A DNA stretch of 64,000 nt from Hymenopellis radicata (GCA_015501595.1 JADNRX010000040.1:1-64000); one strand, 5' to 3'; shown: positions 20,147 to 30,925, numbered from the stretch's first letter. The notes: generated from the letters alone by a model not told the origin. Translations and numbers: made by a program.

Positions 20147-22144
20147 TCAGTAGGGTACGTCACTCAACCGTTCAACCAAGCTGGATGAGGAGGCCTCAGC
20201 TTCTTCCGAGGGAGCGCCTTCCAGTACGTGATTGAAGAAACGATCCATGCGACCACTAATGGCGGTCCAGTCCTTCTGCAACTCTTTAGCCTCAGCGACC
20301 ACCCGCGAACGTCGAGAGCGCCGGGTCTGAGTGCGAGAAGAGTGGACAGGCTCCGTCTGGGGGGGAATCTTCGGTGAAGACGGAGACGAGTCCTCTTCCG
20401 GTCCCATGATCTCCAGAAGCTGGCGAGCTGATTCCTCGAGATCTTCGACGAAGACGGTCCCTAAACGCTCTGGACGGTGGCTGCGCTCGGGAGTGGATCC
20501 AGGGCGAGGTAAGGGGTATGCTTCGATGGGTACCTTCGACGGCACTGACGAGGCGTACAGCCAGTTCGAATACCGGAGAAGGCACAGGCCGCTGTTGTCG
20601 TATGAGTACACTCTCCAAGGGGGAGCCGGAAAGCCATATTCCTTGGCATCGGCGATGTATCCCGCTGGTAAGTAGAAACTGCCCGGATGAGTTACGACCA
20701 GGGCTCGGCCGTGCTCATAGTCGAAGTATACTACAGGATGAGGGTTGCCAATCCATCGGGAGTCGAGCGGGGTGCCATGGACGAAGCAGAAAGGGAAGTC
20801 GTCGTCGGGACGAGAGAGATCTTGCATCATGTAGAAGAAGTCAAATACGCCCACACCGGGCGGGGGTTTGGGCGGAATGATGCATTTCAGATAGTTGTAC
20901 CCCATCCCTAACGTCCTCAAAGGAGATGGAGTATAGCGCTCGTACCGTTCCATAAAATGGTTGTCCCACACGCTTTCTGCCCGATTGCGCGCATAAGCAA
21001 GAGTACCGTCTTCATCGGCAATCAGAATGGATGCGAAATATCCTCGCTGACGGCTGGAGTTGAGGTCCAACCCATAGCGTTGGACGTAGGAAGGATCCGT
21101 AGACCGACCCGTCTTGGCCTCCGTTACGACGGTGCCTCCCCTCGACTCGAAAAACTCTTCGTAAGGCGCGGACGAAGCGTGACGGAAAAGGGTAATCGCG
21201 AACTCCCAGGGAGCATACAGGGTAGGCGCTAGCAATTGGGACTCTTCCGGATCTGACAAGCAGCTAGCGAAGAACACGGGTGCTCGCGCGACCACGGAAT
21301 ACCATAAGAGGTCGGCTTCGGACATGCCTTCCACAAACACGCCCATGAGGGAGTCATCCGCGGCAGGGAACGTCGCGGGGATGGCGATAGACATATCGCC
21401 TCTCCGCGCGACTGACTCGGCCTGAGTGTAGCGTAGCCAGGCCTTCTTTAGCCTCATTCCTCGCTGTATCTGTGTGAAACTGTACAGTCGGGTCGAGTAG
21501 GTCGTAAACTCGCGCAAGTTGTGGATGTCAACCGGCTTGGGAAAGGTCGGGCGATTGGTCCAAAGCGGGGAGAGCGCCGCAGCGGTAGTGGCCAAATCCG
21601 ACATGCGCAGCCAGAGCGCGAAGTTCTCGTCGAGTAGAGCGAGGATGAGTCGCTCATCGACTCCGACTAGGGCCTCTTGGCCTTCTCCCATAACCAGCAG
21701 ATTGTCGGTGAAGTCTACCCACACACATCGGGGCTCGCCTTCCTGAGGTCCGGACTCTAGAAGTGGCAACCACGGGAATTGAGAGGAGAAGTTTTGCGGA
21801 TTCTCGAGAGGATCGAAGATCCCAGTATGCCCATCTACTCGTAGAGTCTCGAGGGTGGCGTGCAGGGAGTCAAAGTCGGGATCCTTCTTCCCTGGCACCA
21901 CAGGGCACAATCGGGAATTGATCGACCAGATCTCTAGGAGACTGGGCGGCTCATCCTCTTCTCTCTCGAAGCTGACGATTCTTCCGCGATAATCTCCCCG
22001 ACACGGCAGCTTCCCTGTATATCCTTGCCCCAAAACGGGAACGTGTTCGGCGTATCCTGCGTAGCCCGAGACGAGGGATAGTCCTTTAAAGGAGGCGTCA
22101 CGGAAGGCGATGGCGTTCGTGCGATCTGGGGGAGGAGATGACAT
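20147..22144 (-). CDS. Accessory ORF2 of the gypsy element, unknown function
   Basis: A 665-codon frame from the first ATG at 22144 (an upstream TTG at 22159 is in frame). It starts 21 bases after the gag-pol stop codon and ends 17 bases before the nested insertion. It occupies the env position, yet it shows no signal peptide or clear transmembrane segment. The sequence is soluble-looking, with many aromatic residues, a middle part rich in acidic and Tyr residues, and a basic/Ser-rich segment near the C-terminus (RTQTRRSRRSRV) that could be a nuclear signal. I recognise no domain. The tight spacing suggests reinitiation after pol or expression from a subgenomic RNA. The intact 2-kb frame in a young element suggests it is functional. 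Confidence 0.75.
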   Translation of the reverse strand: MSSPPPDRTNAIAFRDASFKGLSLVSGYAGYAEHVPVLGQGYTGKLPCRGDYRGRIVSFEREEDEPPSLLEIWSINSRLCPVVPGKKDPDFDSLHATLETLRVDGHTGIFDPLENPQNFSSQFPWLPLLESGPQEGEPRCVWVDFTDNLLVMGEGQEALVGVDERLILALLDENFALWLRMSDLATTAAALSPLWTNRPTFPKPVDIHNLREFTTYSTRLYSFTQIQRGMRLKKAWLRYTQAESVARRGDMSIAIPATFPAADDSLMGVFVEGMSEADLLWYSVVARAPVFFASCLSDPEESQLLAPTLYAPWEFAITLFRHASSAPYEEFFESRGGTVVTEAKTGRSTDPSYVQRYGLDLNSSRQRGYFASILIADEDGTLAYARNRAESVWDNHFMERYERYTPSPLRTLGMGYNYLKCIIPPKPPPGVGVFDFFYMMQDLSRPDDDFPFCFVHGTPLDSRWIGNPHPVVYFDYEHGRALVVTHPGSFYLPAGYIADAKEYGFPAPPWRVYSYDNSGLCLLRYSNWLYASSVPSKVPIEAYPLPRPGSTPERSHRPERLGTVFVEDLEESARQLLEIMGPEEDSSPSSPKIPPQTEPVHSSRTQTRRSRRSRVVAEAKELQKDWTAISGRMDRFFNHVLEGAPSEEAEASSSSLVERLSDVPY

Positions 22145-22165
22145 GGTGGTAAGAGTCAACCTGCA

Positions 22166-25100
22166 CTACAGGTTCCGCGACTTTTCGTACGCTCTTCTGA
22201 TGTCGGGGGCATTATGTAAATCTTGTTCCGTCTCCCACGTATCATCTTCCGGTCCGTATCCCTTCCACCTCACCAGGTACTGCTTCCTGCTGCCTGATTT
22301 CTTCGACGATAACCGGTGTCCTAAGATCGCCCCCACTTCGTATTCCTCAAAAGTCCGAATGCTAACTCTCGTTGCTGGCATTATCTCCCTCTCGCCGAGG
22401 TAAGCGGGAGACGGCTTGTATCTCCTGAGATGCGCGAGGTTGATAACCGAGTGCATGGGATAATCGTCAGGCAAGCGAAGGCGATAAACCTGAGGGTTAA
22501 TTCTCTCCATAACCTCGAAGGGTCCAAGCCCTCTCTGTACTAGCTTCTTCCCCGTTCCTTCAGCTTCCACCAGCTGTAAAGAGTGCGCATTTACCAATAC
22601 TAGATCTCCCGGGTTGATCTCCTTCACAGGTCTGCGTCCTCGGTTATACGCGACCGCCTGTCTTTCCTGAGCTGTTACTAGCGCGTCTCTCGCCAATTCT
22701 CGTTGTAACTCTCGGTCTCGTATATACTCTTCCCCCATACGGCTGTTAATCTCTGAATCCGCAGGGCGAGCTGGATTCCAGGCGTATGGTACGGTCGAGA
22801 CCGCCGGTTTATAACCCAACAAGAGTTCGTCGGGCCTTGCCTCGGTGGATGAGTGACGACTAGAGTTGTAAGCGAACTTCAGCTCCCCCAGCCATTTGGC
22901 CCAGTCTTTCCGGTTTCCTTTAACGTAGGATCGCAGCATTACTTCGAGACGCGCGTTTAGGATCTCGGTTTGTCCGTCCGTCTGCGGGTGGTGAGCGGTC
23001 GATACCGCCAGCTTTGTGCCATAGAAGGAACAGACTGCCTTCCAGAACGCGCTTGTCCAGCGCTTATCGCGGTCGCAAATGATCTTCGAAGGCAACCCGA
23101 AGGTGTCGACTACATGGTCTTTGAACAGTCTCGCGAACCCTTCCGAGCTTAGCTCGTTATGAGTAGGAATCATCAGCGCAAATTTGGTGAGCTTATCCAC
23201 TATTACCAAAACCGCAGTGAAATTTTCCGTTCCCGAGGCTGGAAGACCCGTGATCAAATCCAAAGAGACTGTCTCGAAAGGTCTTTCAGGAATGGGAGCT
23301 GGACGTAAGCCGCCTTCCATTCCCGAGCGGTCAACCTTAGTTTTCTGACAATAGTCGCAGGTCTGTACAAAGATCCTCGAGTCCTTAACCATAGTTGGCC
23401 AGAAGAAGATACCGCGTAGACGATTAAGCAGGCTGCGAGCGCCTCCATGCGCCCCTTCGCTGGCTGAGTTGTGGATCCAATTCAGAACCCAGTTAACCAT
23501 ACTGCGAGGCACGCATAGGCGCATTTGCCAGTTTGCATCTGCGAAATAGAGCAGCCCACTTTCCGCACGTCGATAGTGGGACGGGGTCAATGGTTGGTCT
23601 GCTGACGGAGCCGCTCGAGCGTACGCATCTTTAAAAGAACGGTCGTCTGCATAACCGGCGACGAATTTCTCGACCAGTTCCTCGTCGACGGAGATCAAGA
23701 GTTTAGAATGCCTATCTTCTTGTAAATCTTCCTGAATGGCTTTTTCCACTGATTCTGGGGTGCCCCATTCTTCTAGATCTACTTCCTGAGGCAGCTCATC
23801 CATTAGGTTGCTGTCGTCTGGTAAGTGGAGGTCCTTCGAGCTGGAAGGTTTAGGTTGCGAAAGTGGAGAAGAGGATTCTGGAGACTTCTTCGATTTCGAG
23901 GCCGCAGGCTTCGGCGGAGGCGGGACGGTCATTTCCTTCTTCTTGGAACCCGAACGAGTCTGAACGGCTTCCACCCGAGCGGTGAAGGGTTCGAGTAGAT
24001 CCTCCCACCACCAAACTTCAAAAGCAGCTCGTCGTGCAGAAGTTTTCTTGTCCTCAAGCTGTTGGGCGGCGTTGACCGTATCCTCGTCTGGTCGGATTGG
24101 GTCTGAGGCGTCGACTGAAGGAGAGTGATGTTCCGGAATTCGCGGTAGTCTCGAGAGCGGGTCAACGTTGGAGTGGACTCGACCGGGACGATGTACAATC
24201 TTTAAACCCGGGTATGCAGCGTAAACTGCGCCCCAAGCTGCCAGTCGTTTATTAGTATTCTCATAAACTCTTGCCCATTGCAGCGCCGCGTGATCCGTGA
24301 TCAGGATAACTTGCTCGCCTTCTATGAAGGGTTGGAATTTCACCAACGATTCTTTAGCCGCGAGAGCTTCACGTTCTGTCGCACTGTAGTTGCGTTCAGC
24401 CGGTTTGAAGGTCCTGCTCCAGTACACGATAACTCGCTCCACATAGACCCAAGTATCCTCAAAATTCTCCGCCCAGGTGAGTACCTCTTCTGCTTCATCG
24501 ATGTCCTTCGCTACCTTAGTAACTAGACGAGGAATAGGCAGTTCGTGTTCGAACGATCGTTGTAACCGTTCGTACGTCGGGGTTCCACGTAAGTCTCGTA
24601 TCTGAATCTTCTGCACCTGCTGAAGGCTAGCTCCCAGAGCGATATCCGAAGCGTCCGTATACAGCCGGTATGGTTGTCCTGCGACAGGATGCCCCAGTAC
24701 CGGGGCCATAGAAAGGGCTTCTTTCGCTTGAGTGAAGGCTAACTCTTGCTCAGCCTCCCATAGGAATTTGGCGCCCTTCTGCAGCAGGCGGAACAGAGGA
24801 GCGGCAATAAAGGAGTAGTAAGGAATGTATGCGGAGAAGTATACAACCATTCCTAAAAACTTCTGCAGATCCGATACGGTCTTTGGGCGTTGTAATTCCA
24901 GAATAGCCGCTACCTTCTCTTTATGCGTAGAGAATCCGAGGCGCGATACTTTATGGCCCAGAAGGAGGATCGAGGAATACCCGATAAAACACTTCGAAGG
25001 GGCTAGGGTAATGCCAGCCGTCTCTATGGCGCTGAGAACCCGATCCAGATGGACTAGGTGCTCTTCCCAGGAGCGGGAGTATACCACTATGTCGTCGATG

Positions 25101-28100
25101 TATACCAGGGTGAAGATCCAGAGGTATGGAGCCAATATGCCTTGCATGACTCGTTGGAAGATTGAGGGACCGTTCCGAAGTCCGAATGGCATCCTTCGAA
25201 ACTGGTACAAACCCATATGACTTCTAAACGCTGTCTTTTCTCGATCGCCCTCTGCCATCTCCAGCTGAGTGAATCCAGCTAAGGCGTCGAACGAGGACAA
25301 TACCTGAGCTCCCGATAGAGCCTGCAGTATTTCTGACTGCCTGGGAATGGGGAATTCGTCTGGTATCGTCTTGGCGTTTAGCTCACGGTAGTCGACCGCG
25401 AGGCGAGGTTTGCCGTTCCGAAATACGACTACGCATGGGAAGCCCCAAGGACTGACCGATTTCTCGATTACTCCTTTTTCAAACCATTCGTTAACTTGTT
25501 TTTCGATCACCTCTCGCTTCAACGGGGAGGCCGCGTACATAGGTTTCGAAATGGGAGTATCCGCGCCTTCTTTCAGATGAATTGGTACCTTCACGTCCAA
25601 ATGGCCTAATCGCCCATGTACGCCGAAAGCTCCCTCTCTTTTCTTCAAGAGCTCGATCAGTCTTGGCTTGATATCTTCCGGGATATCTGGTCCTAGGTTC
25701 ACCAGTTCTGAAACATCTTCATCCGAGGGCTCTTCCGGTAGAGCCGCTAACTTGGGGCCCCAGGAATCGTCTTCCTCCAATCCGACGTCTAAGGGGACGA
25801 ATGGGTTTGGTTCCGCTTGAATCTTGTCTTGTTCTTTATTCATTTTCTCTTCTTCTTTTCGTATACGTTCTCTGCTGATCTTGTAGGCTTGTCCCGCGTC
25901 GTCGTCGTCGTCCAGAATTTCTTCCATGACAGTGCGTTGAGAACTCGCCGGAGTGGTAGCAGGATTGCTGGTGCTTGGAAGAGAGGTCTGCGAGGGCGCC
26001 ACAGCTGGAGATGTACTCGCAGAGGGCGCCGACTCAGCTTGACCTCTGGCTTCTCCTGCTTCGAAATCCTTTGCCGCTTCCGACGAGGCCGAACTTCCGG
26101 ACGTAGTCGTTGCCCCCGTTGCTTCAGATTCCGTATCACTCTCCTCGCTCCCCTCAGTACTCACTTCCTCCCTCATCATACTTTCCACCCACACTCTCAT
26201 CGTCTCCGCTTTGGCCGTGTAGGTCTCGTACAGCTCCTCGCCCTCCGCTGGGGAGTCCAGGTCTAGTTCGGGGTTCAGCAAGTGCCCCACCAAGTCTCCT
26301 GCGCGAATCATGATTGGCCTCGTCCCAGGATTAGCCATAGGTAAGTAGGGGCTATTGCTCTGAATCCAACTGGTCGCTATTGCTGCTACCTCCTCGTTTT
26401 CGTTCGCTATGAGCACTTTATCAACGATCCAACTCTCTCTCTCTCCCCAATCGGCAACTACTTCTAAGTATTGCACGAAGCCTGGTTTCACGATTAGATC
26501 GTTCGCTGCGTAAACTGGAGGTGGCGCAAATGGTACGCTTGATCGTCGCCGAGCCCTGGCGCGTCGGGCAAGTTTTCGTCGGACGAATGAACTAGAATGC
26601 GCGAACGATTGCCGTATTTCGAATCCCAACTCTACCTCCAAAGATGATGACGCTTCAATCCTATATCCCTGACGAGGCAGCGTCATGAAGCAGTGCCCCG
26701 AGGCTCTCCGCTCGACTCCCATCTCGTATGATGTCTGGAAGTCCTCGCTGAGTAGCAGTGGAGACCACATACCGCGTACTACGTAGGCTTCGACTTCAAA
26801 GCTGATGTCCTTGCCTTCCGTAGTCTTTGTGATGTAGGTGAACGTGGTATAGCCTAAAATCTTAGCACCTGCGGTGAGTTGGTACAATCGTATTCGCATT
26901 CCGTCTTTTAGAGCTGGTAGATCACGACGAGAGTTGAAAAAATCTTCCGACATTAGAGTAATATCCGCGCCAGAATCCAGCTTTCCCTTGACTGGGGGAG
27001 AGTCAAGCGAATTGATGTGTCCTTTGATGTGGAGCGCAGCAATGCCAGATGCGCCCCGTCCTTCCGGTCTCATACGCACCTTGGGGATAGCTTCAATGAC
27101 TTCGGTCTGATCAGAGGCTTCCTTAGTCGGAGACGCGCGCGACGGCGAGTCCTTGGAGAGCTTCCTTCGTGCTTTGCGATTAGCTCCTCCGGCGTCTTCT
27201 TCGCGATCGTCAGACGACTTAGTCTTCGACTCTAGAGCTTCCCGGCGTCGAGTATTGCGATTAGGAGGGGGAGCGGGCGATGAGGCCGCAGACGCTGCTT
27301 CCGGCAGTTCAGGTTCCAAATTGATCTGGGGCTCCGATGATGCTTCAGGTAGTAAAGCTTCTGGACTAGTATGGGACTCTGTATCCTTACAACTCACGCA
27401 GCAAGCACGAACACATTTGGTATTGGTTTCGATACACATCGCTTCGTAATGCAACTGGTCACTTAAAATGTCCGAATCTGTAACGTCCGACTGAATCTCA
27501 TTAGCCGAGTAAAGATGATGCCAGCGTTCGAAATGAGGACACTGGTGGGCGTAGTGGAACCGACTGCTGCAGACGAAACAATTCCGGCCGTCCTCAGGCA
27601 GTCTGGCTGCCTTCACATCGTCGCGGCAGGCGAAGGTTTGTCCCTTGTACTTGCCTCCTTTGGGCCATTCAGCTTCCGGGACGGTCGCCATACGAATCCT
27701 TTCCGTCTTGTGAGCCCGTTCGATGGCTGCGACGAAAGCGTCGACCACGGTTTCGAGGGGTATGGAGCTCGAAGCTGTGGGAGGAGTTGACATGGAGTCA
27801 TGGGAAGGGGAGAAGTTAACTTCCTTCGCTGAGCGTGGGGTATTTTCTCCTTCTCCCCGCGTCCAGTGCGCTATCAGGGCTTTAGCGTTCATGGAGGCTA
27901 GATTGATAAGAATGCGTAGGTTCCTGGCTGCGTTGGAGCTCAATAAAGTCTCCCATTCCGGCGGCTGTGTACGGAGTACTCGGTCTACTACGGCTGGGCC
28001 GTCCTCCTCGACGAAGAGGAAACTATGATGCCGAGTACGTCGATGAATAAAATCGACTGGGTTTTCGTGGCGATGCCCGTGCTGGCGAAACCTCATTTCC

Positions 28101-30925
28101 TCCCACTCCTGCATTCTTCCGGCTACCCACGTCTTGGTGAGGAAGAATTCCCTGATGGCGACGATTAGGCGAAACCAATCCGCGCGTAACCACTGTTGCT
28201 CCGTTAACGGAAGTCCCGCCCACCAGTTTTGCGCTCGGTCTGACCAATAATGGGGCGCCATATTAGCAATTCCCATCCGCATCTTCGAACTCATCCAGGC
28301 CAATTGCTGCATCTTCGCGAGGTAGTCGACGGCGGTAGTGTCCCCTCCATCCCAGGGGGGAATAACCGATGGGGGTAGCTTATGGTTCAGCTGCCATTCG
28401 ATGCCATCGTCGTCGTCGCGAGGTCCGCGTCGACCACCGCCTCCTCCAGGTCCACCACCGCCTCCTCCAGGTCCACCACCGCCTCCTCCAGGTCCACCAT
28501 TGCCTCCTCCTCCGCCACCGTATCCACCATAGCCTCCTCCACCTCCTCCACCATGTCCATCGTAACCTCCTCCACCACCCGGATAACCTCCACCGCCATT
28601 GCCTCGTCCACCACCTCCACCGCCGTCATAGCCGTTTCCTCCCGGCAGGCCACCTCCACCCAATCCTCGACCATTAGTAGGAGGAATACCTGAGGGAAGC
28701 TCAGGATCCTCTCCCGTACCAATGTAACCGGGTCCTGCTCGCATTCCAGCGGGTAATTCTAACTCAGCTCGATTGTAGTCTTGCGCGGCTGTTGCAGCCG
28801 CCTGATGATTAGCCGGGCTGACAGGAATGTAGCCGCGACGAGCTTCGCTGGCGAAGTCTTGGAAACGACCCACGCCCGGTAACACTGAAATGGGGTGAAG
28901 GTCTTGTTGAGGAGCTTGTTGAGGGGGCCTCGGAGCGCGAGCTGGAATCACTGGAACACTTCCCGAGGTGGAGGAGTGAATACTACGGCCCCAATTGACC
29001 GAAGCCTTCCCCTTCGCCTCCCGTACTGGAATAGACTCCATTAAGTGATGGATGTGCGCCGTAACGTCGGTTACCAGTTCGTACTGAGTGTCCCCGGAAG
29101 GTGGCAGGCCATATACTGACGGGTTAGATTGCTTGTAGAATTGGTCCAGGCGGGCGTGGTTCTCGCTGTTGAGACGTTTTACCAGGTAGTCTGCTTCGCT
29201 TGGGTCTATCTGGCGAGCGATCTCATAGTAGGCGGGACGTCGCAAATACTTGCCGACTTCTGTGCGCCCCCCGCCCGATCCTTCGTGCGTTCGGACGTCC
29301 GAGATGGTCGATTCCAATTCGGGAAGACGAATGCGCGGATAGTCGTTCCACATGCCTTGAAGGCCCAGCAGGTACCGGTTAAGGCGTAGTTGGGCATTAC
29401 GAAGGCGCTCTTGCCAAACGCCGAAGGTGATGAGAACCCGAGGAGCGTTGCTGCTTTGCTCTAATAGCTGTAGAAGCTTCCAGCCTGGGTCCATCTGGAA
29501 AGATCCTTCTCCAGACCATAGGAACGCGTGGAACGAATCCAAACACTGCGCCACGGCTAGCGCGACGTGCGCCAGCTGCTCCAGGTATTCCATTGGCAAT
29601 CCCCATAACGGAGCCGCGTTAGGCGCGAGCGGGTTGATGATGCGGATTAAGTCTTGACGAGTAATGATCATACCTAGCGCCTCTTCAACAGCTTCTGGTA
29701 GATTTCTCCAGAAGTTCCCGGTGTGGGGGTATGAGACGCGTATTATAAGCTCTCGAACCCACAAAGTCTCTTCGGCAGACCTCCGAGGCAGCAGTCCATT
29801 AACCGCACCGAACGGGGCGAGGGGATCTTCCTCCGCTTCATTCGGGTTCCACGGCGCATGGAAACGAGCTACTGATGCAGTCAGCGGCTCGTCGCGGGGA
29901 CTATACGTGTTCCCTGGTCCTACTAACAAGAAGCTGTCGCCTCGCTCATCTTTCGACTCGCGGGCAACTCGCAATCCTGCTGTAACACTCTCGAAGATTC
30001 GAGAGGACCTGGGGCTCACGATAGTCGACCCCGTTTCCTGTGCTATATCCGGTTCGACGACTGGTTCCTCTTGAAATAGGAATTGTCGAGAGGGGTGGGG
30101 TTCGGTTTGGGGCAGAGGGGGAGTAGCAGACAGAGTGGATTCTGAAGATACCGTAGCTGAACCAACTAGAACTGGAGTAATGCTCGGGATAATGGCGGGT
30201 TCAGTCCGCGGAGGTTTCGTCGCTGGCTTTGTTGGTACGTCGCTCCCGCTTTTAGCTTTAGACGGGGCCTTGGGCTTCGTGGGAGGCACAGCGGTGTCCT
30301 TCGCGGGCGTCGTGACCGAAGCCTGAGTGGGGGTCGAGGAGGATCCCGATCCTGGACGCGTAGAGTCGCTCCGTCCCGGTACAGGCGAGTTAACTGGGCG
30401 GTTGGAGGCTAGGGGGGATGAGACGGCAGGAGCTGTCGCAGCACCAGCGTTTTTACGCTTTTTAGTGCTACTAGAACTCGGGGAAGCGGGAGTATTGGCT
30501 TTAGATGGTGCTGACGGAGACGCGGGGGACACGACTTGTTTCTGAGTTGTGGAACGCGCTTTATTCGTGGGCGTCGTGGAAGGAGAGGGTGCCGGGGAAC
30601 CAGGCGGCTTCCCTGGGTTCTTCTTCGAATCGATACTGGGAGCCGTGGGCGAACGACTTCCCGAGACGCGTGGTTTGGGAGCCACGGGGAGCGGAGTCTC
30701 CAAAGCCGCGGCAGCGGAGTTGTTGGTAGTCCGCCCTCCAGTCTTCGATGTCATGCTGGTCGGCAGTTGATAGCGAAATATGGGGAGAATGCGGAAGGTC
30801 CTACTTGATGGTAGGATGGAGAAAAGTGCGGGCTTAGTCAGCCCGAATCTGGTCTCCGCGTCAGTGCGCTGCGATGGGCGGCTAGTATGCTGCACTGCTA
30901 CTTGAGCCCTCGCGGTGGGCTCCAT
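22166..30925 (-). CDS. Gag-Pol polyprotein with chromodomain
   Basis: One frame of 2919 codons. An ATG abuts the 5' LTR at 30925, but it overlaps the primer-binding site, and a later ATG at about 30754 (MTSKTGG) is the likelier start. In order: Pro/Ser/Thr-rich N-terminus; gag helices; a Gly-rich tract (about 750-830); a second gag-like block with WDGGDTTAVDYL and WWAGLP; a CCHC zinc knuckle (CFVCSSRFHYAHQC, about 1115); aspartic protease with LDSGADITL (about 1317); reverse transcriptase with YIDD (about 1940); RNase H (YTDASDIALGAS, about 2088); integrase with an HHCC region and DDE residues (LDLITG, CDRDKRW, TEILNARLE, about 2490-2660); and a C-terminal chromodomain (YLVRWKGY...DDTWE, about 2862-2914). 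gag and pol are fused without frameshift. All catalytic motifs look intact. Confidence 0.95.
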   Translation of the reverse strand: MEPTARAQVAVQHTSRPSQRTDAETRFGLTKPALFSILPSSRTFRILPIFRYQLPTSMTSKTGGRTTNNSAAAALETPLPVAPKPRVSGSRSPTAPSIDSKKNPGKPPGSPAPSPSTTPTNKARSTTQKQVVSPASPSAPSKANTPASPSSSSTKKRKNAGAATAPAVSSPLASNRPVNSPVPGRSDSTRPGSGSSSTPTQASVTTPAKDTAVPPTKPKAPSKAKSGSDVPTKPATKPPRTEPAIIPSITPVLVGSATVSSESTLSATPPLPQTEPHPSRQFLFQEEPVVEPDIAQETGSTIVSPRSSRIFESVTAGLRVARESKDERGDSFLLVGPGNTYSPRDEPLTASVARFHAPWNPNEAEEDPLAPFGAVNGLLPRRSAEETLWVRELIIRVSYPHTGNFWRNLPEAVEEALGMIITRQDLIRIINPLAPNAAPLWGLPMEYLEQLAHVALAVAQCLDSFHAFLWSGEGSFQMDPGWKLLQLLEQSSNAPRVLITFGVWQERLRNAQLRLNRYLLGLQGMWNDYPRIRLPELESTISDVRTHEGSGGGRTEVGKYLRRPAYYEIARQIDPSEADYLVKRLNSENHARLDQFYKQSNPSVYGLPPSGDTQYELVTDVTAHIHHLMESIPVREAKGKASVNWGRSIHSSTSGSVPVIPARAPRPPQQAPQQDLHPISVLPGVGRFQDFASEARRGYIPVSPANHQAAATAAQDYNRAELELPAGMRAGPGYIGTGEDPELPSGIPPTNGRGLGGGGLPGGNGYDGGGGGGRGNGGGGYPGGGGGYDGHGGGGGGGYGGYGGGGGGNGGPGGGGGGPGGGGGGPGGGGGRRGPRDDDDGIEWQLNHKLPPSVIPPWDGGDTTAVDYLAKMQQLAWMSSKMRMGIANMAPHYWSDRAQNWWAGLPLTEQQWLRADWFRLIVAIREFFLTKTWVAGRMQEWEEMRFRQHGHRHENPVDFIHRRTRHHSFLFVEEDGPAVVDRVLRTQPPEWETLLSSNAARNLRILINLASMNAKALIAHWTRGEGENTPRSAKEVNFSPSHDSMSTPPTASSSIPLETVVDAFVAAIERAHKTERIRMATVPEAEWPKGGKYKGQTFACRDDVKAARLPEDGRNCFVCSSRFHYAHQCPHFERWHHLYSANEIQSDVTDSDILSDQLHYEAMCIETNTKCVRACCVSCKDTESHTSPEALLPEASSEPQINLEPELPEAASAASSPAPPPNRNTRRREALESKTKSSDDREEDAGGANRKARRKLSKDSPSRASPTKEASDQTEVIEAIPKVRMRPEGRGASGIAALHIKGHINSLDSPPVKGKLDSGADITLMSEDFFNSRRDLPALKDGMRIRLYQLTAGAKILGYTTFTYITKTTEGKDISFEVEAYVVRGMWSPLLLSEDFQTSYEMGVERRASGHCFMTLPRQGYRIEASSSLEVELGFEIRQSFAHSSSFVRRKLARRARARRRSSVPFAPPPVYAANDLIVKPGFVQYLEVVADWGERESWIVDKVLIANENEEVAAIATSWIQSNSPYLPMANPGTRPIMIRAGDLVGHLLNPELDLDSPAEGEELYETYTAKAETMRVWVESMMREEVSTEGSEESDTESEATGATTTSGSSASSEAAKDFEAGEARGQAESAPSASTSPAVAPSQTSLPSTSNPATTPASSQRTVMEEILDDDDDAGQAYKISRERIRKEEEKMNKEQDKIQAEPNPFVPLDVGLEEDDSWGPKLAALPEEPSDEDVSELVNLGPDIPEDIKPRLIELLKKREGAFGVHGRLGHLDVKVPIHLKEGADTPISKPMYAASPLKREVIEKQVNEWFEKGVIEKSVSPWGFPCVVVFRNGKPRLAVDYRELNAKTIPDEFPIPRQSEILQALSGAQVLSSFDALAGFTQLEMAEGDREKTAFRSHMGLYQFRRMPFGLRNGPSIFQRVMQGILAPYLWIFTLVYIDDIVVYSRSWEEHLVHLDRVLSAIETAGITLAPSKCFIGYSSILLLGHKVSRLGFSTHKEKVAAILELQRPKTVSDLQKFLGMVVYFSAYIPYYSFIAAPLFRLLQKGAKFLWEAEQELAFTQAKEALSMAPVLGHPVAGQPYRLYTDASDIALGASLQQVQKIQIRDLRGTPTYERLQRSFEHELPIPRLVTKVAKDIDEAEEVLTWAENFEDTWVYVERVIVYWSRTFKPAERNYSATEREALAAKESLVKFQPFIEGEQVILITDHAALQWARVYENTNKRLAAWGAVYAAYPGLKIVHRPGRVHSNVDPLSRLPRIPEHHSPSVDASDPIRPDEDTVNAAQQLEDKKTSARRAAFEVWWWEDLLEPFTARVEAVQTRSGSKKKEMTVPPPPKPAASKSKKSPESSSPLSQPKPSSSKDLHLPDDSNLMDELPQEVDLEEWGTPESVEKAIQEDLQEDRHSKLLISVDEELVEKFVAGYADDRSFKDAYARAAPSADQPLTPSHYRRAESGLLYFADANWQMRLCVPRSMVNWVLNWIHNSASEGAHGGARSLLNRLRGIFFWPTMVKDSRIFVQTCDYCQKTKVDRSGMEGGLRPAPIPERPFETVSLDLITGLPASGTENFTAVLVIVDKLTKFALMIPTHNELSSEGFARLFKDHVVDTFGLPSKIICDRDKRWTSAFWKAVCSFYGTKLAVSTAHHPQTDGQTEILNARLEVMLRSYVKGNRKDWAKWLGELKFAYNSSRHSSTEARPDELLLGYKPAVSTVPYAWNPARPADSEINSRMGEEYIRDRELQRELARDALVTAQERQAVAYNRGRRPVKEINPGDLVLVNAHSLQLVEAEGTGKKLVQRGLGPFEVMERINPQVYRLRLPDDYPMHSVINLAHLRRYKPSPAYLGEREIMPATRVSIRTFEEYEVGAILGHRLSSKKSGSRKQYLVRWKGYGPEDDTWETEQDLHNAPDIRRAYEKSRNL
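30907..30924 (-). other. Primer-binding site
   Basis: One base inside the 5' LTR the coding strand reads TGGAGCCCACCGCGAGGG. Its complement ends CTCGCGGTGGGCTCCA, which has the form of a tRNA T-stem, a GGTGGGC acceptor strand, a discriminator base and CCA. It resembles the 3' ends of the tRNA-like loci at 3357 and 6677 (CTCGCAGTGGGC). Confidence 0.5.

Noticed and set aside
20147..22159. ORF2 as a retroviral-type envelope
   Set aside because: No signal peptide, fusion-like segment or membrane anchor is visible.
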